NCBI RefSeq assembly: GCF_014268495.2
Contig: NZ_CP077087.1
Location: 1,987,501-2,051,500, forward strand
Direction: 5' to 3'
DNA: 64,000 nucleotides
DNA from: Pseudomonas monsensis
GTDB lineage: Bacteria; Pseudomonadota; Gammaproteobacteria; Pseudomonadales; Pseudomonadaceae
Positions 10,458-19,730 of the stretch are shown in pieces; positions within the stretch are counted from its first letter, which is position 1; every line of letters begins with the position of its first letter. The translations under genes and the position numbers were made by a program. The notes beneath the pieces are model-generated. The model had not been told where the DNA came from and did no database searches. It worked only from the letters and a program-made list of their open reading frames with translations.

Positions 10458-11469
10458 TAACCGAGCCGCTACCGTCAAACTGAACAAGGTCGACAAAGCC
10501 GCGATTCTGCTGCTGTCCCTGGGTTCGACCGATGCCGCACAAGTGCTGCGTCACATGGGCCCGAAAGAGGTTCAGCGCGTCGGCGTGGCCATGGCGCAGA
10601 TGGGCAACGTCCATCGCGAGCAGGTCGAGCAGGTCATGAGCGAGTTCGTCGACATCGTCGGCGACCAGACCAGCCTCGGCGTCGGCTCCGACGATTACGT
10701 GCGCAAAATGCTCACCCAGGCCCTGGGTGAAGACAAGGCCAACGGCCTGATCGACCGCATCCTGCTCGGTGGCAACACCAGCGGCCTCGACAGCCTGAAA
10801 TGGATGGAACCACGCGCCGTCGCCGACGTGATCCGCTACGAGCACCCGCAGATCCAGGCCATCGTGGTTGCGTACCTCGACCCGGATCAGGCCGGTGAAG
10901 TGCTTGGCAACTTCGACCACAAAGTGCGTCTGGACATCATCCTGCGCGTCTCGTCGTTGAACACCGTGCAGCCAGCCGCACTGAAAGAGCTGAACCAGAT
11001 TCTCGAGAAGCAGTTCTCCGGCAACTCGAATGCCTCGCGCACCACCCTGGGTGGCATCAAGCGTGCGGCAGACATCATGAACTTCCTCGACAGCTCGATC
11101 GAAGGCCAGCTCATGGATTCGATCCGCGAAGTCGACGAAGACCTGTCCGGTCAGATCGAAGACCTCATGTTCGTGTTCAACAACCTCGCCGACGTCGACG
11201 ATCGCGGCATTCAGGCGCTGTTGCGCGAAGTCTCCTCCGATGTCCTGGTGCTGGCCCTCAAGGGTTCCGACGAAGGCGTCAAAGAGAAGATCTTCAAGAA
11301 CATGTCCAAGCGTGCGGCCGAACTGTTGCGCGACGACCTCGAGGCCAAAGGCCCGGTGCGCGTCAGCGACGTGGAAACCGCGCAGAAAGAAATCCTCACC
11401 ATTGCCCGTCGTATGGCCGAAGCCGGCGAGATCGTGCTCGGTGGCAAGGGCGGCGAGGAAATGATCTAA
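10450..11469 (+). CDS. fliG: Flagellar motor switch protein FliG
   Basis: A 339-residue switch protein that couples the MS ring to the stators and FliM. Three helical FliG domains are recognisable. The N-terminal one (about 5-110, KAAILLLSLG) binds FliF. The middle carries the EHPQ motif near residue 136 that contacts FliM. The C-terminal one (about 220-335) contains the charged torque helix with RAAELLRDDLEAKGPVR. Its start lies inside fliF, which suggests coupled translation. Confidence 0.97.
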   Translation: MSDNRAATVKLNKVDKAAILLLSLGSTDAAQVLRHMGPKEVQRVGVAMAQMGNVHREQVEQVMSEFVDIVGDQTSLGVGSDDYVRKMLTQALGEDKANGLIDRILLGGNTSGLDSLKWMEPRAVADVIRYEHPQIQAIVVAYLDPDQAGEVLGNFDHKVRLDIILRVSSLNTVQPAALKELNQILEKQFSGNSNASRTTLGGIKRAADIMNFLDSSIEGQLMDSIREVDEDLSGQIEDLMFVFNNLADVDDRGIQALLREVSSDVLVLALKGSDEGVKEKIFKNMSKRAAELLRDDLEAKGPVRVSDVETAQKEILTIARRMAEAGEIVLGGKGGEEMI

Positions 11470-11473
11470 GCCC

Positions 11474-12277
11474 ATGGACAAGCATGACGATGTAACGGAT
11501 CTGATCCGTGCCCGGGATGTTCGCGGTTTCGAATCCTGGACCATGCCCAGCTTCGATCCGCCGGCACCGGAACCCGAGCCGGAGCCGGAGCCCGAACCGC
11601 CGGAAATGGAAGAAGTGCCGCTGGAAGAAGTCCAGCCACTGACCCTGGAAGAACTCGAGAGCATCCGTCAGGAGGCTTACAACGAGGGCTTCGCCATCGG
11701 CGAAAAAGAAGGTTTTCACAGCACCACGCTGAAGGTGCGTCAGGAAGCTGAAGTCGCGCTGGCGGCGAAAATCGCCAGCCTCGAGCAACTGATGAGCCAC
11801 CTGTTCGAACCGATTGCCGAGCAGGACACGCAGATCGAAAAGTCTCTGGTCGACCTCGTTCAGCACATCACCCGACAAGTGATCAGGCGCGAGCTGGCCA
11901 TCGACTCGAGCCAGATCGAACACGTCATGCGCGATGCCCTCAAGCTGTTGCCGCTGGGCGTGGAAAACGTGCGCCTGTACGTCAATCCGCAGGACTTCGC
12001 CCAGGTCAAAGCCCTGCGCGAACGCCATGAGGAAAACTGGCGCATCGTCGAAGACGAAACGCTGCTGCCGGGCGGCTGCCGGGTCGAAACCGAGCACAGC
12101 CGCATCGACGCAAGCATCGAGTCGCGGGTCAGTCAGGTCATGGCCAAACTGTTCGATCAGTTGCACGAACAGGCCCTGCACCCGGCCGCTGCCGATTTGA
12201 GTCTGGATATTCCCGAGGACGCCAAACCGGCCGTCAGCCCTGACGCGCCGCTCGCGGACACCGCCGATGCGCCTTGA
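11474..12277 (+). CDS. fliH: Flagellar export ATPase regulator FliH
   Basis: A 267-residue protein that dimerises, restrains the FliI ATPase and ties it to FliN at the C-ring. The N-terminal third includes a Pro-Glu repeat (PEPEPEPEPEPP, about residues 33-45). A long helical segment with spaced small residues follows (about 70-140, EAYNEGFAIGEKEG), then the FliH C-terminal domain (about 130-230). The tail is acidic and Ala-rich. It overlaps fliI by eleven bases. Confidence 0.93.
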   Translation: MDKHDDVTDLIRARDVRGFESWTMPSFDPPAPEPEPEPEPEPPEMEEVPLEEVQPLTLEELESIRQEAYNEGFAIGEKEGFHSTTLKVRQEAEVALAAKIASLEQLMSHLFEPIAEQDTQIEKSLVDLVQHITRQVIRRELAIDSSQIEHVMRDALKLLPLGVENVRLYVNPQDFAQVKALRERHEENWRIVEDETLLPGGCRVETEHSRIDASIESRVSQVMAKLFDQLHEQALHPAAADLSLDIPEDAKPAVSPDAPLADTADAP

Positions 12278-13625
12278 ACGCACCAGTTTCGCCAAGCGCC
12301 TGAGCACCTACGCCGAAGCCACTGAAATTGCCGGTGCGCCGATCCTTGAAGGCCGCCTGCTGCGCATGGTCGGCCTGACGCTGGAGGCCGAAGGCCTGCG
12401 CGCTGCCATGGGCACCCGCTGCATGGTGATCAATGACGACACTTACCACCCGTCCCAGGTGGAAGCGGAAGTCATGGGTTTCTCCGGCAACAAAGTCTTC
12501 CTGATGCCGGTCGGCAGTGTTGCCGGTATTGCCCCGGGCGCCCGCGTGGTGCCACTGGCCGACGCCGGGCGTTTGCCGATGGGCATGAGCATGCTCGGCC
12601 GCGTACTCGACGGCGCCGGTCGTGCGCTGGACGGCAAGGGCAGCATGAAGGCCGAAGACTGGGTGCCGATGGATGGCCCGACGATCAACCCGCTCAACCG
12701 TGATCCGATCAGCGTGCCGCTGGACGTCGGCATCCGTTGCATCAACGGTTTGTTGACGGTCGGTCGGGGCCAGCGTCTGGGCCTGTTCGCCGGTACCGGT
12801 GTCGGTAAATCCGTGCTGCTGGGCATGATGACCCGCTTCACCGAGGCCGACATCATCGTCGTCGGGCTGATCGGTGAGCGGGGTCGAGAAGTTAAAGAAT
12901 TCATCGAGCACATTCTCGGTGAAGAAGGTCTCAAGCGCTCCGTGGTCGTCGCATCCCCTGCGGACGATGCGCCGTTGATGCGTCTGCGTGCGGCGATGTA
13001 TTGCACGCGAATCGCCGAGTATTTCCGCGACAAGGGCAAGAACGTCCTGTTGCTGATGGACTCGCTGACCCGTTTCGCCCAGGCCCAGCGGGAAATCGCC
13101 CTGGCCATTGGCGAGCCCCCGGCGACCAAGGGCTATCCGCCCTCGGTGTTCGCCAAACTGCCGAAACTGGTGGAGCGTGCGGGTAATGCGGAGAAGGGGG
13201 GCGGCTCGATCACCGCGTTCTACACCGTATTGTCCGAGGGCGATGACCAGCAGGACCCGATTGCCGACTCGGCGCGGGGTGTGCTCGACGGCCACATCGT
13301 GCTGTCCCGGCGTCTGGCCGAAGAAGGTCATTACCCGGCCATCGACATTGAAGCGTCGATCAGCCGGGTAATGCCGGCGGTGGTTGGCATCAAGCACATG
13401 AACCATGCGCAGATGTTCAAGCAATACTGGTCGCGCTATCAGCAGAGTCGCGACCTGATCAGCGTCGGCGCTTACGTGGCCGGGGGTGACCGCGAAACCG
13501 ACACGGCGATCAATCTGCATCCGGCCATGACGATGTACCTGCGCCAGGGGCTCAACGACAACGTTAACCTGGGCTCCAGTGAAAACCATCTGGCTTCGCT
13601 CTTCGCCCCGGCTCCCGGCGGTTAA
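12267..13625 (+). CDS. fliI: Flagellum-specific ATPase FliI
   Basis: A 452-residue F1-beta-like ATPase that unfolds and delivers export substrates. Walker A GLFAGTGVGKS lies near residue 172 and Walker B VLLLMDSLTR near 260. The type III ATPase signature GEPPATKGYPPSVF is near 285. The N-terminal beta-barrel-like region and the C-terminal helical domain complete the family fold, at the usual length. It starts within fliH. Confidence 0.97.
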   Translation: MRLERTSFAKRLSTYAEATEIAGAPILEGRLLRMVGLTLEAEGLRAAMGTRCMVINDDTYHPSQVEAEVMGFSGNKVFLMPVGSVAGIAPGARVVPLADAGRLPMGMSMLGRVLDGAGRALDGKGSMKAEDWVPMDGPTINPLNRDPISVPLDVGIRCINGLLTVGRGQRLGLFAGTGVGKSVLLGMMTRFTEADIIVVGLIGERGREVKEFIEHILGEEGLKRSVVVASPADDAPLMRLRAAMYCTRIAEYFRDKGKNVLLLMDSLTRFAQAQREIALAIGEPPATKGYPPSVFAKLPKLVERAGNAEKGGGSITAFYTVLSEGDDQQDPIADSARGVLDGHIVLSRRLAEEGHYPAIDIEASISRVMPAVVGIKHMNHAQMFKQYWSRYQQSRDLISVGAYVAGGDRETDTAINLHPAMTMYLRQGLNDNVNLGSSENHLASLFAPAPGG

Positions 13626-13631
13626 CCGATC

Positions 13632-14081
13632 ATGGCCCTGAGTCGAGCCGCGCGTCTGGCGCCGGTGGTGGACATGGCCGAGAAGGCCGAGAAAGCCGCC
13701 GTGCAGCGCCTGGGGTATTTCCAGGGGCAGGTGAAAGTGGCGCAAAGCAAGCTCGCCGACCTCCACGCCTTTCGTCTGGATTATTCCGAGCAATGGATCG
13801 TACGCGGCAGCACCGGGGTAACCGGGCAATGGCTGCTGGGCTTTCAAGGCTTTCTCGCGCAACTCGACACCGCCGTCGATCAGCAGCGCCAGAGCCTGGT
13901 CTGGCACCAGAACAACCTCGAGAAGGCCCGTGAGGCCTGGCAACAGGCCTTCGCCCGCGTCGAAGGCTTGCGCAAGCTGGTGCAGCGTTATCGCGAAGAG
14001 GCGCAGCGGGCCGAGGACAAGCGCGAGCAGAAGCTGCTGGACGAACTGGCCCAGCGCTTGCCACGCCATGATTCGTTTTAA
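13632..14081 (+). CDS. fliJ: Flagellar export protein FliJ
   Basis: A 149-residue coiled-coil protein with almost unbroken heptad-type helices from about 15 to 145 and a basic overall character. FliJ is the stalk-like partner that sits inside the FliI hexamer ring and contacts FlhA. It lies six bases after fliI and is the last gene of the fliE operon. No clear terminator follows. Confidence 0.92.
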   Translation: MALSRAARLAPVVDMAEKAEKAAVQRLGYFQGQVKVAQSKLADLHAFRLDYSEQWIVRGSTGVTGQWLLGFQGFLAQLDTAVDQQRQSLVWHQNNLEKAREAWQQAFARVEGLRKLVQRYREEAQRAEDKREQKLLDELAQRLPRHDSF

Positions 14082-14174
14082 ATCGCTCCCATTTGATCCG
14101 GCCTCCAGCCTTGCCCCAAACCTGTCCAAGTGCTAAACCTTGTACACGTTCGTCAATGACAAGGAAGCCAGTCA

Positions 14175-14480
14175 ATGTCAGTCGTTACAGAAGTCTCTGC
14201 GGATGGAAAAAAACTGACGATCTCGGTCAGGGGGCGTTTCGATTTCGGCCGGCACCAGGAGTTTCGCGAAGCCTACGAGAGGGTTGACAAAAAACCCGGG
14301 TCCATTGTGGTTGACCTCAAAGAGGCCACCTATCTCGACAGCTCGGCGCTGGGCATGCTGCTCCTGCTGCGGGATCACGCCGGCGGCGATAACTCGGACG
14401 TGCGAGTCGTCAACAGCAGCTCCGACGTGAAAAAGATCCTCGCCATCTCCAATTTCGACAAACTGTTCGACATCAGTTGA
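14175..14480 (+). CDS. hsbA: STAS anti-sigma factor antagonist HsbA
   Basis: A 101-residue STAS domain protein of SpoIIAA type. The phosphorylatable Ser in YLDSSALGM is residue 56. In P. aeruginosa, HsbA binds the anti-sigma factor FlgM when unphosphorylated and the diguanylate cyclase HsbD when phosphorylated, so it switches between swimming and biofilm. AAGGAAG at 14160-14166 supports the start. It overlaps or abuts hsbR, and hptB follows, the same three-gene order as in P. aeruginosa but here placed between fliJ and fliK. Confidence 0.88.
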   Translation: MSVVTEVSADGKKLTISVRGRFDFGRHQEFREAYERVDKKPGSIVVDLKEATYLDSSALGMLLLLRDHAGGDNSDVRVVNSSSDVKKILAISNFDKLFDIS

Positions 14481-14485
14481 CGGCG

Positions 14486-16189
14486 ATGCAGGCGCAAGAG
14501 CCGCTGACCATTCTGATTGCCGAAGACAGCGCCGCCGATCGCTTGCTGTTGTCGACCATCGTTCGCCGTCAGGGTCATGAAGTGCTGACGGCGGCCAACG
14601 GCGCCGAAGCGGTTGAAGTATTCCGTCAGCAGCAACCGCACCTGGTGCTGATGGACGCGATGATGCCGGTGATGGATGGGTTTCAGGCGGCACAGCAGAT
14701 CAAGGTGCTGGCCGGGGAAACCCTGGTGCCGATCATCTTTCTGACCTCGCTCACCGAAAGCGAGGCGCTGGCGCGTTGTCTGGAGGCCGGTGGCGACGAT
14801 TTTCTGGCGAAGCCTTACAATCAGGTGATTCTTGCCGCCAAAATCAAGGCGATGGATCGCTTGCGCCGCTTGCAGGCTACGGTCCTGCAACAGCGCGACC
14901 TGATCGCCCGACACCACGATTACCTGCTTAACGAACAACGCGTGGCCAAAGCGGTGTTCGACAAGGTCGCGCATTCCGGCTGCCTGAGCGCACCGAACAT
15001 CCGCTACCTGCAATCGCCTTATGCGCTGTTCAATGGCGATCTGTTGCTGGCCGCGTACACGCCGGCCGGAGACATGCACGTCCTGCTCGGCGATTTTACC
15101 GGCCACGGTCTGCCGGCGGCGGTGGGCGCGATGCCTCTGGCCGAAGTGTTCTACGGCATGACCGCCAAAGGCTATGGCCTGGCCGAAACCCTGCGCGAAA
15201 TGAATGCCAAGCTCAAACGCATCCTGCCGGTGGACATGTTCTGCTGCGCGACATTGTTGTGCCTGAGTTTTCAGCGTCGCTCGGTGGAGGTGTGGAACGG
15301 CGGCATGCCCGACGGGTATCTGCACCGGATTGCCACGGGCGAGCGTGAGCCGCTGGCTGCGCGTCATTTGCCGTTGGGGGTGCTGAGTCCGCAGGCGTTT
15401 GACGATCGTACGGAAGTGCACTCGATGGCGGTCGGTGATCGGGTGTTTCTGCTCTCCGATGGAGTCATCGACACCAGTGATGCCAACGATCAGTTGTTCG
15501 GCGTCGAACGCTTGCAGCGGGTGTTCGCCGCCAGTCGTGAGCCTGATCGGCTGTTTGACGATATCGAGCAGGCGCTGTGCGATTTTCGTGGTGAGGCACG
15601 TGACGATGTGAGCATGGTCGAGGTCAGTCTGCTGGCGCCGGTACAGGTTCGTCTGCCGGCTCCGGTGTATTCCGACAGCGGCCAATCCTGCCCGCTGGAC
15701 TGGTCGGTGAGCTTCGAGTTTCGCGGCGCCACGCTCCAGCGCTTCAATCCTTTGCCCTATCTTTTGCAACTGCTTCTGGAGGTGCATGGCTTGCGGGCAC
15801 AAAGCGGTGCGCTGTACAGCGTGCTTGCCGAACTGTATTCCAATGCGCTGGAACACGGTGTGCTCGGGCTCGATTCCAGCCTCAAGCGCGACGCCGAGGG
15901 TTTTGCTCGTTATTACCAGCAGCGCAACGCGAGGCTGGAGGCGTTGCAGGAAGGCTTCGTGCGCGTGCATTTGCAGGTGTTGCCGCACGGCGAGGGTGGG
16001 CGTCTGATCATTCGGGTCGAAGACAGTGGCAAGGGTTTCGATGTGGCCCGGATCATGGAGCGCCCCCTCGACGGCGTCCGTCTGTCGGGGCGAGGTGTCA
16101 GCCTGGTCCGGCAATTGGGGCATAACGCCAGTTGGTCGGACGAAGGTCGTAGTGCCCGCGTGGAGTTTTTCTGGGAGGTTCAGGCATAA
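14486..16189 (+). CDS. hsbR: HsbR, response regulator with PP2C phosphatase and kinase domains
   Basis: A protein of about 567 residues with three modules. The receiver domain has IAEDSAADR and the phospho-acceptor Asp in LMDAMMPVMDG, near 57. The SpoIIE/PP2C-type phosphatase domain (about 185-385) contains GDFTGHGLPAAVGAMPL and DDVSMVEV. An HATPase-like anti-sigma kinase domain follows (about 430-565) with ELYSNALEHG and GRGVSLVRQL. The family protein both phosphorylates and dephosphorylates HsbA, under control of HptB. ATG 14486 is chosen; a TTG at 14477 overlapping the hsbA stop would add three residues. Confidence 0.88.
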   Translation: MQAQEPLTILIAEDSAADRLLLSTIVRRQGHEVLTAANGAEAVEVFRQQQPHLVLMDAMMPVMDGFQAAQQIKVLAGETLVPIIFLTSLTESEALARCLEAGGDDFLAKPYNQVILAAKIKAMDRLRRLQATVLQQRDLIARHHDYLLNEQRVAKAVFDKVAHSGCLSAPNIRYLQSPYALFNGDLLLAAYTPAGDMHVLLGDFTGHGLPAAVGAMPLAEVFYGMTAKGYGLAETLREMNAKLKRILPVDMFCCATLLCLSFQRRSVEVWNGGMPDGYLHRIATGEREPLAARHLPLGVLSPQAFDDRTEVHSMAVGDRVFLLSDGVIDTSDANDQLFGVERLQRVFAASREPDRLFDDIEQALCDFRGEARDDVSMVEVSLLAPVQVRLPAPVYSDSGQSCPLDWSVSFEFRGATLQRFNPLPYLLQLLLEVHGLRAQSGALYSVLAELYSNALEHGVLGLDSSLKRDAEGFARYYQQRNARLEALQEGFVRVHLQVLPHGEGGRLIIRVEDSGKGFDVARIMERPLDGVRLSGRGVSLVRQLGHNASWSDEGRSARVEFFWEVQA

Positions 16190-16220
16190 TCCGCGCAATT
16201 CTTGATCAAGGAGTGAACAA

Positions 16221-16568
16221 GTGACTGACAAACATGTGGATCGCGAGGCCTTGAGCCTCTTGCGCGAAGTCATGGAGGACGGCTATCCGGAACTGCTGGA
16301 TACCTTTCTGGCTGATTCCGAAAGTCGCTTGCATGAGCTGCAAAAGACCGCTGATGCCAAGGTGTTGTCCGAGGTTGCCCACAGTTTCAAGGGCAGCGCC
16401 AGCAACATGGGCGCTGTGCGCCTGGCAGAACTCTGTCAGGAGCTGGAGGCCGAGGCCAAAGACAAGAGCCCCTCGGAAATTGCCAGGCTGGTCGCTGATA
16501 TCAGCAGCGAGTTCTGCGAAGTACGCCCGGTTTATGAAGGCGAGCGGCAACACGCACTGACCCACTGA
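16221..16568 (+). CDS. hptB: Histidine phosphotransfer protein HptB
   Basis: A 115-residue Hpt domain with the phospho-accepting His at residue 54 in VAHSFKGSASNMGA. It passes phosphate from hybrid sensor kinases (RetS, PA1611 and others in P. aeruginosa) to HsbR. The gene follows hsbR by 31 bases, with AAGGAG at 16208-16213. A bulged hairpin after the stop separates it from fliK. Confidence 0.9.
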   Translation: MTDKHVDREALSLLREVMEDGYPELLDTFLADSESRLHELQKTADAKVLSEVAHSFKGSASNMGAVRLAELCQELEAEAKDKSPSEIARLVADISSEFCEVRPVYEGERQHALTH

Positions 16569-16589
16569 AAGCCGCCGTCCGGCGCTTTT
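16567..16589 (+). terminator. Probable terminator after hptB
   Basis: AAAGCCGCCG and CGGCGCTTTTA form a short GC-rich stem with one bulged base, followed by a brief T-run. It falls between hptB and the fliK promoter. Confidence 0.55.
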
Positions 16590-16608
16590 ATCGAGTGTCG
16601 GGTGAAAC

Positions 16609-16624
16609 TGGCCCGGCACTTGCA
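16609..16624 (+). promoter_or_regulatory. RpoN (-24/-12) promoter of fliK
   Basis: TGGCCCGGCACTTGCA has GG at 16610-16611 and GC at 16622-16623 with ten bases between. It is 51 bases upstream of fliK. Confidence 0.75.
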
Positions 16625-16674
16625 GTTATCTCGTCCAACTGTACCTACGATCCCAGTGCAGCGGAGACCGTGTT

Positions 16675-18033
16675 ATGCCTGCGACCCCCAATATTCTTCT
16701 TCAGACCGCCGCTCAGGCCAAGGCGCAAGCCGCCTCGTCCAAAGCGCCGGCGACGGCCGCAGACGCCGGGGACAAGGCTTCGAGCTTCGCTCAGGTATTC
16801 GCCGATCAGGCCCCTGCCAAGCCCGCCGTGAGCGCCGACAACCCGGCGAAACCACCGCGGGACAAGGCGGCCGATAACAGCGGCAAAAAGGACGTCGGCC
16901 AAGACCAGTCTGCCGCCCCGCAACCGCCGGTTGCCGATAGCGGCAAAGCGTTGCCTGCCGACAAGCCGGCAGCGAGTGACGACCAGAGCGCCAGCGATGA
17001 CACCCGCGATACTGCGCAAACGCCGGTGGCCGATACCGCGCCAGTGGATCCGACACTGGATCCGGCGCTGGCCGTCGCCGTGCAGCCGGCGGTGACGCCG
17101 CCCGTCGTGCAGGCGCCAGTGGTTGCAACGCCGGCACCGGCAGCCAGCGAAGCGCCGGCGGTGGCGGTCTTGCCGAATGCGGTCAAAGACCCGGCGCCCG
17201 ACAGTGCTTTCGACCCAGAAGCCGATCCGCTCGATGCGTTGCCCGTCGTACGCATGGCGATGGAGCAGGGCGGGCACATTTCCGCCGCCAGCCAGGCCCA
17301 GCCGAAAGCCACGCCTGCGCAGGCTCAGGCTGATGGCGAGCTGACTTCGGCGCAGAACTTCGCCGCCGGCATGGCCAGCATGCTCGACGTGCAGGCCGAC
17401 AAGGACAGCACCAGCCAGGGTGGCGAAAAAGCATTCAGCGGGCTGATCGAAGATGGCCTCAAAGACCTGAAAGCCGCCACCAGCGATACGCGTGTCGATG
17501 ACTTCGCCAACCGTCTGGCGGCGCTGACCCAGGCGGCGACGCCGAAGACCGCGAACGCCGTTCCGGTGAATCAGCCGATCGCCATGCATCAGAGCGGCTG
17601 GACCGAAGAAGTGGTCAACCGCGTCATGTACCTGTCGAGCGCCAACCTGAAGGCGGCGGACATTCAATTGCAGCCCGCGGAACTGGGGCGTCTGGATATC
17701 CGCGTGAACATGGTGCCGGATCAGCAGACGCAAGTGACGTTCATGAGCGCGCACCCAAGTGTGCGTGAAGCGCTGGACGGGCAGATGCATCGCCTGCGCG
17801 ACATGTTCACCCAGCAGGGCATGGGTCAGGTCGACGTCAACGTGTCCGATCAGGGGCGTGGCTGGCAGGGTCAAGGCCAGGAGCAGGCGCAGCAGGGCCA
17901 GACTGGGCGCACCAGCGCTGCGGGTGGTCGTCTGGACTCGGCTGAAGAAGAATTGACGCCGGCGGCTGTGGCTGAGGCGGCTGCTCAAACCACCAGCGTG
18001 ATCGGCTCCAGCGCCGTCGACTATTACGCCTGA
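16675..18033 (+). CDS. fliK: Flagellar hook-length control protein FliK
   Basis: A 452-residue secreted ruler protein. The first 300 residues are Ala/Pro/Asp/Gln-rich and low in complexity, as expected for the ruler part. The conserved C-terminal hook domain lies at about 300-395 with LQPAELGRLDIRVNM. It triggers the FlhB specificity switch from hook to filament export. The tail is Gln/Gly-rich. A second, FliK-like gene of different size lies at 44669-46243. Confidence 0.92.
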   Translation: MPATPNILLQTAAQAKAQAASSKAPATAADAGDKASSFAQVFADQAPAKPAVSADNPAKPPRDKAADNSGKKDVGQDQSAAPQPPVADSGKALPADKPAASDDQSASDDTRDTAQTPVADTAPVDPTLDPALAVAVQPAVTPPVVQAPVVATPAPAASEAPAVAVLPNAVKDPAPDSAFDPEADPLDALPVVRMAMEQGGHISAASQAQPKATPAQAQADGELTSAQNFAAGMASMLDVQADKDSTSQGGEKAFSGLIEDGLKDLKAATSDTRVDDFANRLAALTQAATPKTANAVPVNQPIAMHQSGWTEEVVNRVMYLSSANLKAADIQLQPAELGRLDIRVNMVPDQQTQVTFMSAHPSVREALDGQMHRLRDMFTQQGMGQVDVNVSDQGRGWQGQGQEQAQQGQTGRTSAAGGRLDSAEEELTPAAVAEAAAQTTSVIGSSAVDYYA

Positions 18034-18046
18034 TACACCCTCCCTG

Positions 18047-18083
18047 AAATCTGTGGGGGCTGGCAAGCCAGCTCCCACAGGCG
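18047..18083. repeat. REP-like palindrome
   Basis: TCTGTGGGGGCTGGCAAGCC pairs with its near complement ending in AGCTCCCACAG. The hairpin lies just after fliK and may serve as terminator or transcript-stabilising element. Confidence 0.65.
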
Positions 18084-18129
18084 CTTGCATCGATTCACCA
18101 TTCCCTCTCGTCCTGTGCTCCGACACTTC

Positions 18130-18145
18130 TGGCATAACACTTGCT
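18130..18145 (+). promoter_or_regulatory. RpoN (-24/-12) promoter of fliL
   Basis: TGGCATAACACTTGCT has GG at 18131-18132 and GC at 18143-18144 with ten bases between. It lies 51 bases upstream of fliL and probably drives fliLMNOPQR-flhB. Confidence 0.78.
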
Positions 18146-18195
18146 CTTGCCTTGCGGTGCGACTGTGAAAACCCGATTAGTGACGGATTATTGGC

Positions 18196-18699
18196 ATGGC
18201 GAAGAGCGAAGCAGCAGCTGTAAAAGACCCCGCGACCAAAGGCAAACTCAAGATGATCATCCTGATCGTGGTGGCTCTGCTGCTGGCGATCGGTGTGTCC
18301 GTGGGCGCAACCTGGTACTTCATGCACAGTGCTCAGAGCAAACCTGCCGCAGCGGCCGAAGCCGCGCCGGTCGGCAAGCAGCCGGCGATCTTCGAGCCGA
18401 TGGCGCCGGCGTTTGTCGCCAACTTCAACCAGAACGGCCGTCAGCGCTACATGCAGGTGAGCATCACCATGCTGGCGCGTAATCAGGCTGATCTCGAAGC
18501 GCTCAAAGTGCACATGCCGGTGATCCGCAACAACCTGGTAATGCTCTTCTCCGGTCAGGATTTCGCCACACTGGCGACCCCGGTCGGCCAGGAGATGCTG
18601 CGCCAGAAGGCCACAGCCAGCGTCCAGGAAGTGGCGCAGAAAGAGCTGGGCAAAGTGGTGATCGAACAGTTGCTTTTCACTAATTTCGTACTGCAGTAG
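18196..18699 (+). CDS. fliL: Flagellar basal body-associated protein FliL
   Basis: A 167-residue inner-membrane protein with one membrane segment (about 19-41, MIILIVVALLLAIGVSVGATW) and a periplasmic FliL domain. FliL surrounds and supports the stator units, which matters for swarming. It begins the fliLMNOPQR-flhB operon, with a nine-base gap to fliM. Confidence 0.95.
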   Translation: MAKSEAAAVKDPATKGKLKMIILIVVALLLAIGVSVGATWYFMHSAQSKPAAAAEAAPVGKQPAIFEPMAPAFVANFNQNGRQRYMQVSITMLARNQADLEALKVHMPVIRNNLVMLFSGQDFATLATPVGQEMLRQKATASVQEVAQKELGKVVIEQLLFTNFVLQ

Positions 18700-18708
18700 G
18701 AACACGAC

Positions 18709-19677
18709 ATGGCCGTGCAGGATCTGCTGTCCCAGGATGAAATCGACGCGCTGTTGCATGGTGTCGACGATGGTCTGGTACAGACCGATAACGCTGCCGA
18801 ACCCGGCAGTGTCAAAAGCTACGACCTGACCAGCCAGGATCGCATCGTCCGTGGACGCATGCCGACTCTGGAAATGATCAACGAGCGTTTTGCCCGTTAC
18901 ACCCGCATCAGCATGTTCAACATGCTGCGCCGCTCGGCAGACGTTGCCGTCGGTGGCGTCCAGGTGATGAAATTCGGCGAATACGTGCACTCGCTGTACG
19001 TGCCGACCAGCCTCAACCTGGTCAAGATCAAACCGCTGCGCGGCACCGCACTGTTCATCCTCGACGCCAAACTGGTGTTCAAACTGGTGGACAACTTCTT
19101 CGGCGGCGACGGCCGTCACGCCAAGATCGAAGGGCGTGAATTCACCCCGACCGAACTGCGCGTAGTACGCATGGTGCTGGAGCAGGCGTTCGTCGACTTG
19201 AAAGAAGCCTGGCAGGCGATCATGGAAGTCAACTTCGAGTACATCAACTCGGAAGTGAACCCGGCCATGGCCAACATCGTCGGCCCGAGCGAAGCGATTG
19301 TGGTCTCCACCTTCCACATCGAACTCGATGGCGGTGGCGGTGACCTGCACGTGACCATGCCGTACTCGATGATCGAGCCGGTGCGCGAAATGCTCGACGC
19401 CGGTTTCCAGTCGGACCTCGACGATCAGGACGAGCGCTGGGTCAACGCCCTGCGTCAGGACGTGCTCGATGTCGACGTACCGATCGGCGCCACCGTGGCC
19501 CGCCGTCAGTTGAAGCTGCGCGACATCCTGCACATGCAGCCGGGGGATGTGATCCCGGTGGAAATGCCGGAAGACATGATCATGCGCGCCAACGGCGTAC
19601 CGGCCTTCAAGGTCAAGATGGGCTCGCACAAAGGCAACCTCGCGTTGCAGGTGATCGAGCCGATCGAGCGTCGCTGA
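18709..19677 (+). CDS. fliM: Flagellar motor switch protein FliM
   Basis: A 322-residue C-ring protein. The N-terminal DLLSQDEIDALLHGV (residues 4-18) is the CheY-P binding peptide. The middle CheC-like domain binds FliG. The C-terminal SpoA domain (about 250-320) pairs with FliN. ACACGAC precedes the ATG without a strong ribosome site. Confidence 0.97.
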   Translation: MAVQDLLSQDEIDALLHGVDDGLVQTDNAAEPGSVKSYDLTSQDRIVRGRMPTLEMINERFARYTRISMFNMLRRSADVAVGGVQVMKFGEYVHSLYVPTSLNLVKIKPLRGTALFILDAKLVFKLVDNFFGGDGRHAKIEGREFTPTELRVVRMVLEQAFVDLKEAWQAIMEVNFEYINSEVNPAMANIVGPSEAIVVSTFHIELDGGGGDLHVTMPYSMIEPVREMLDAGFQSDLDDQDERWVNALRQDVLDVDVPIGATVARRQLKLRDILHMQPGDVIPVEMPEDMIMRANGVPAFKVKMGSHKGNLALQVIEPIERR

Positions 19678-19730
19678 AGCGCCGCTCTTATTCCCACGCA
19701 TTTAACTGAATTGTTGCCCGCCGAGGACAA

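Noticed and set aside
16645..19701. Minus-strand open frame of about 1018 codons opposite fliK, fliL and fliM
   Set aside because: It covers three recognised genes, its His/Arg-rich product resembles no family, and it is a shadow frame.
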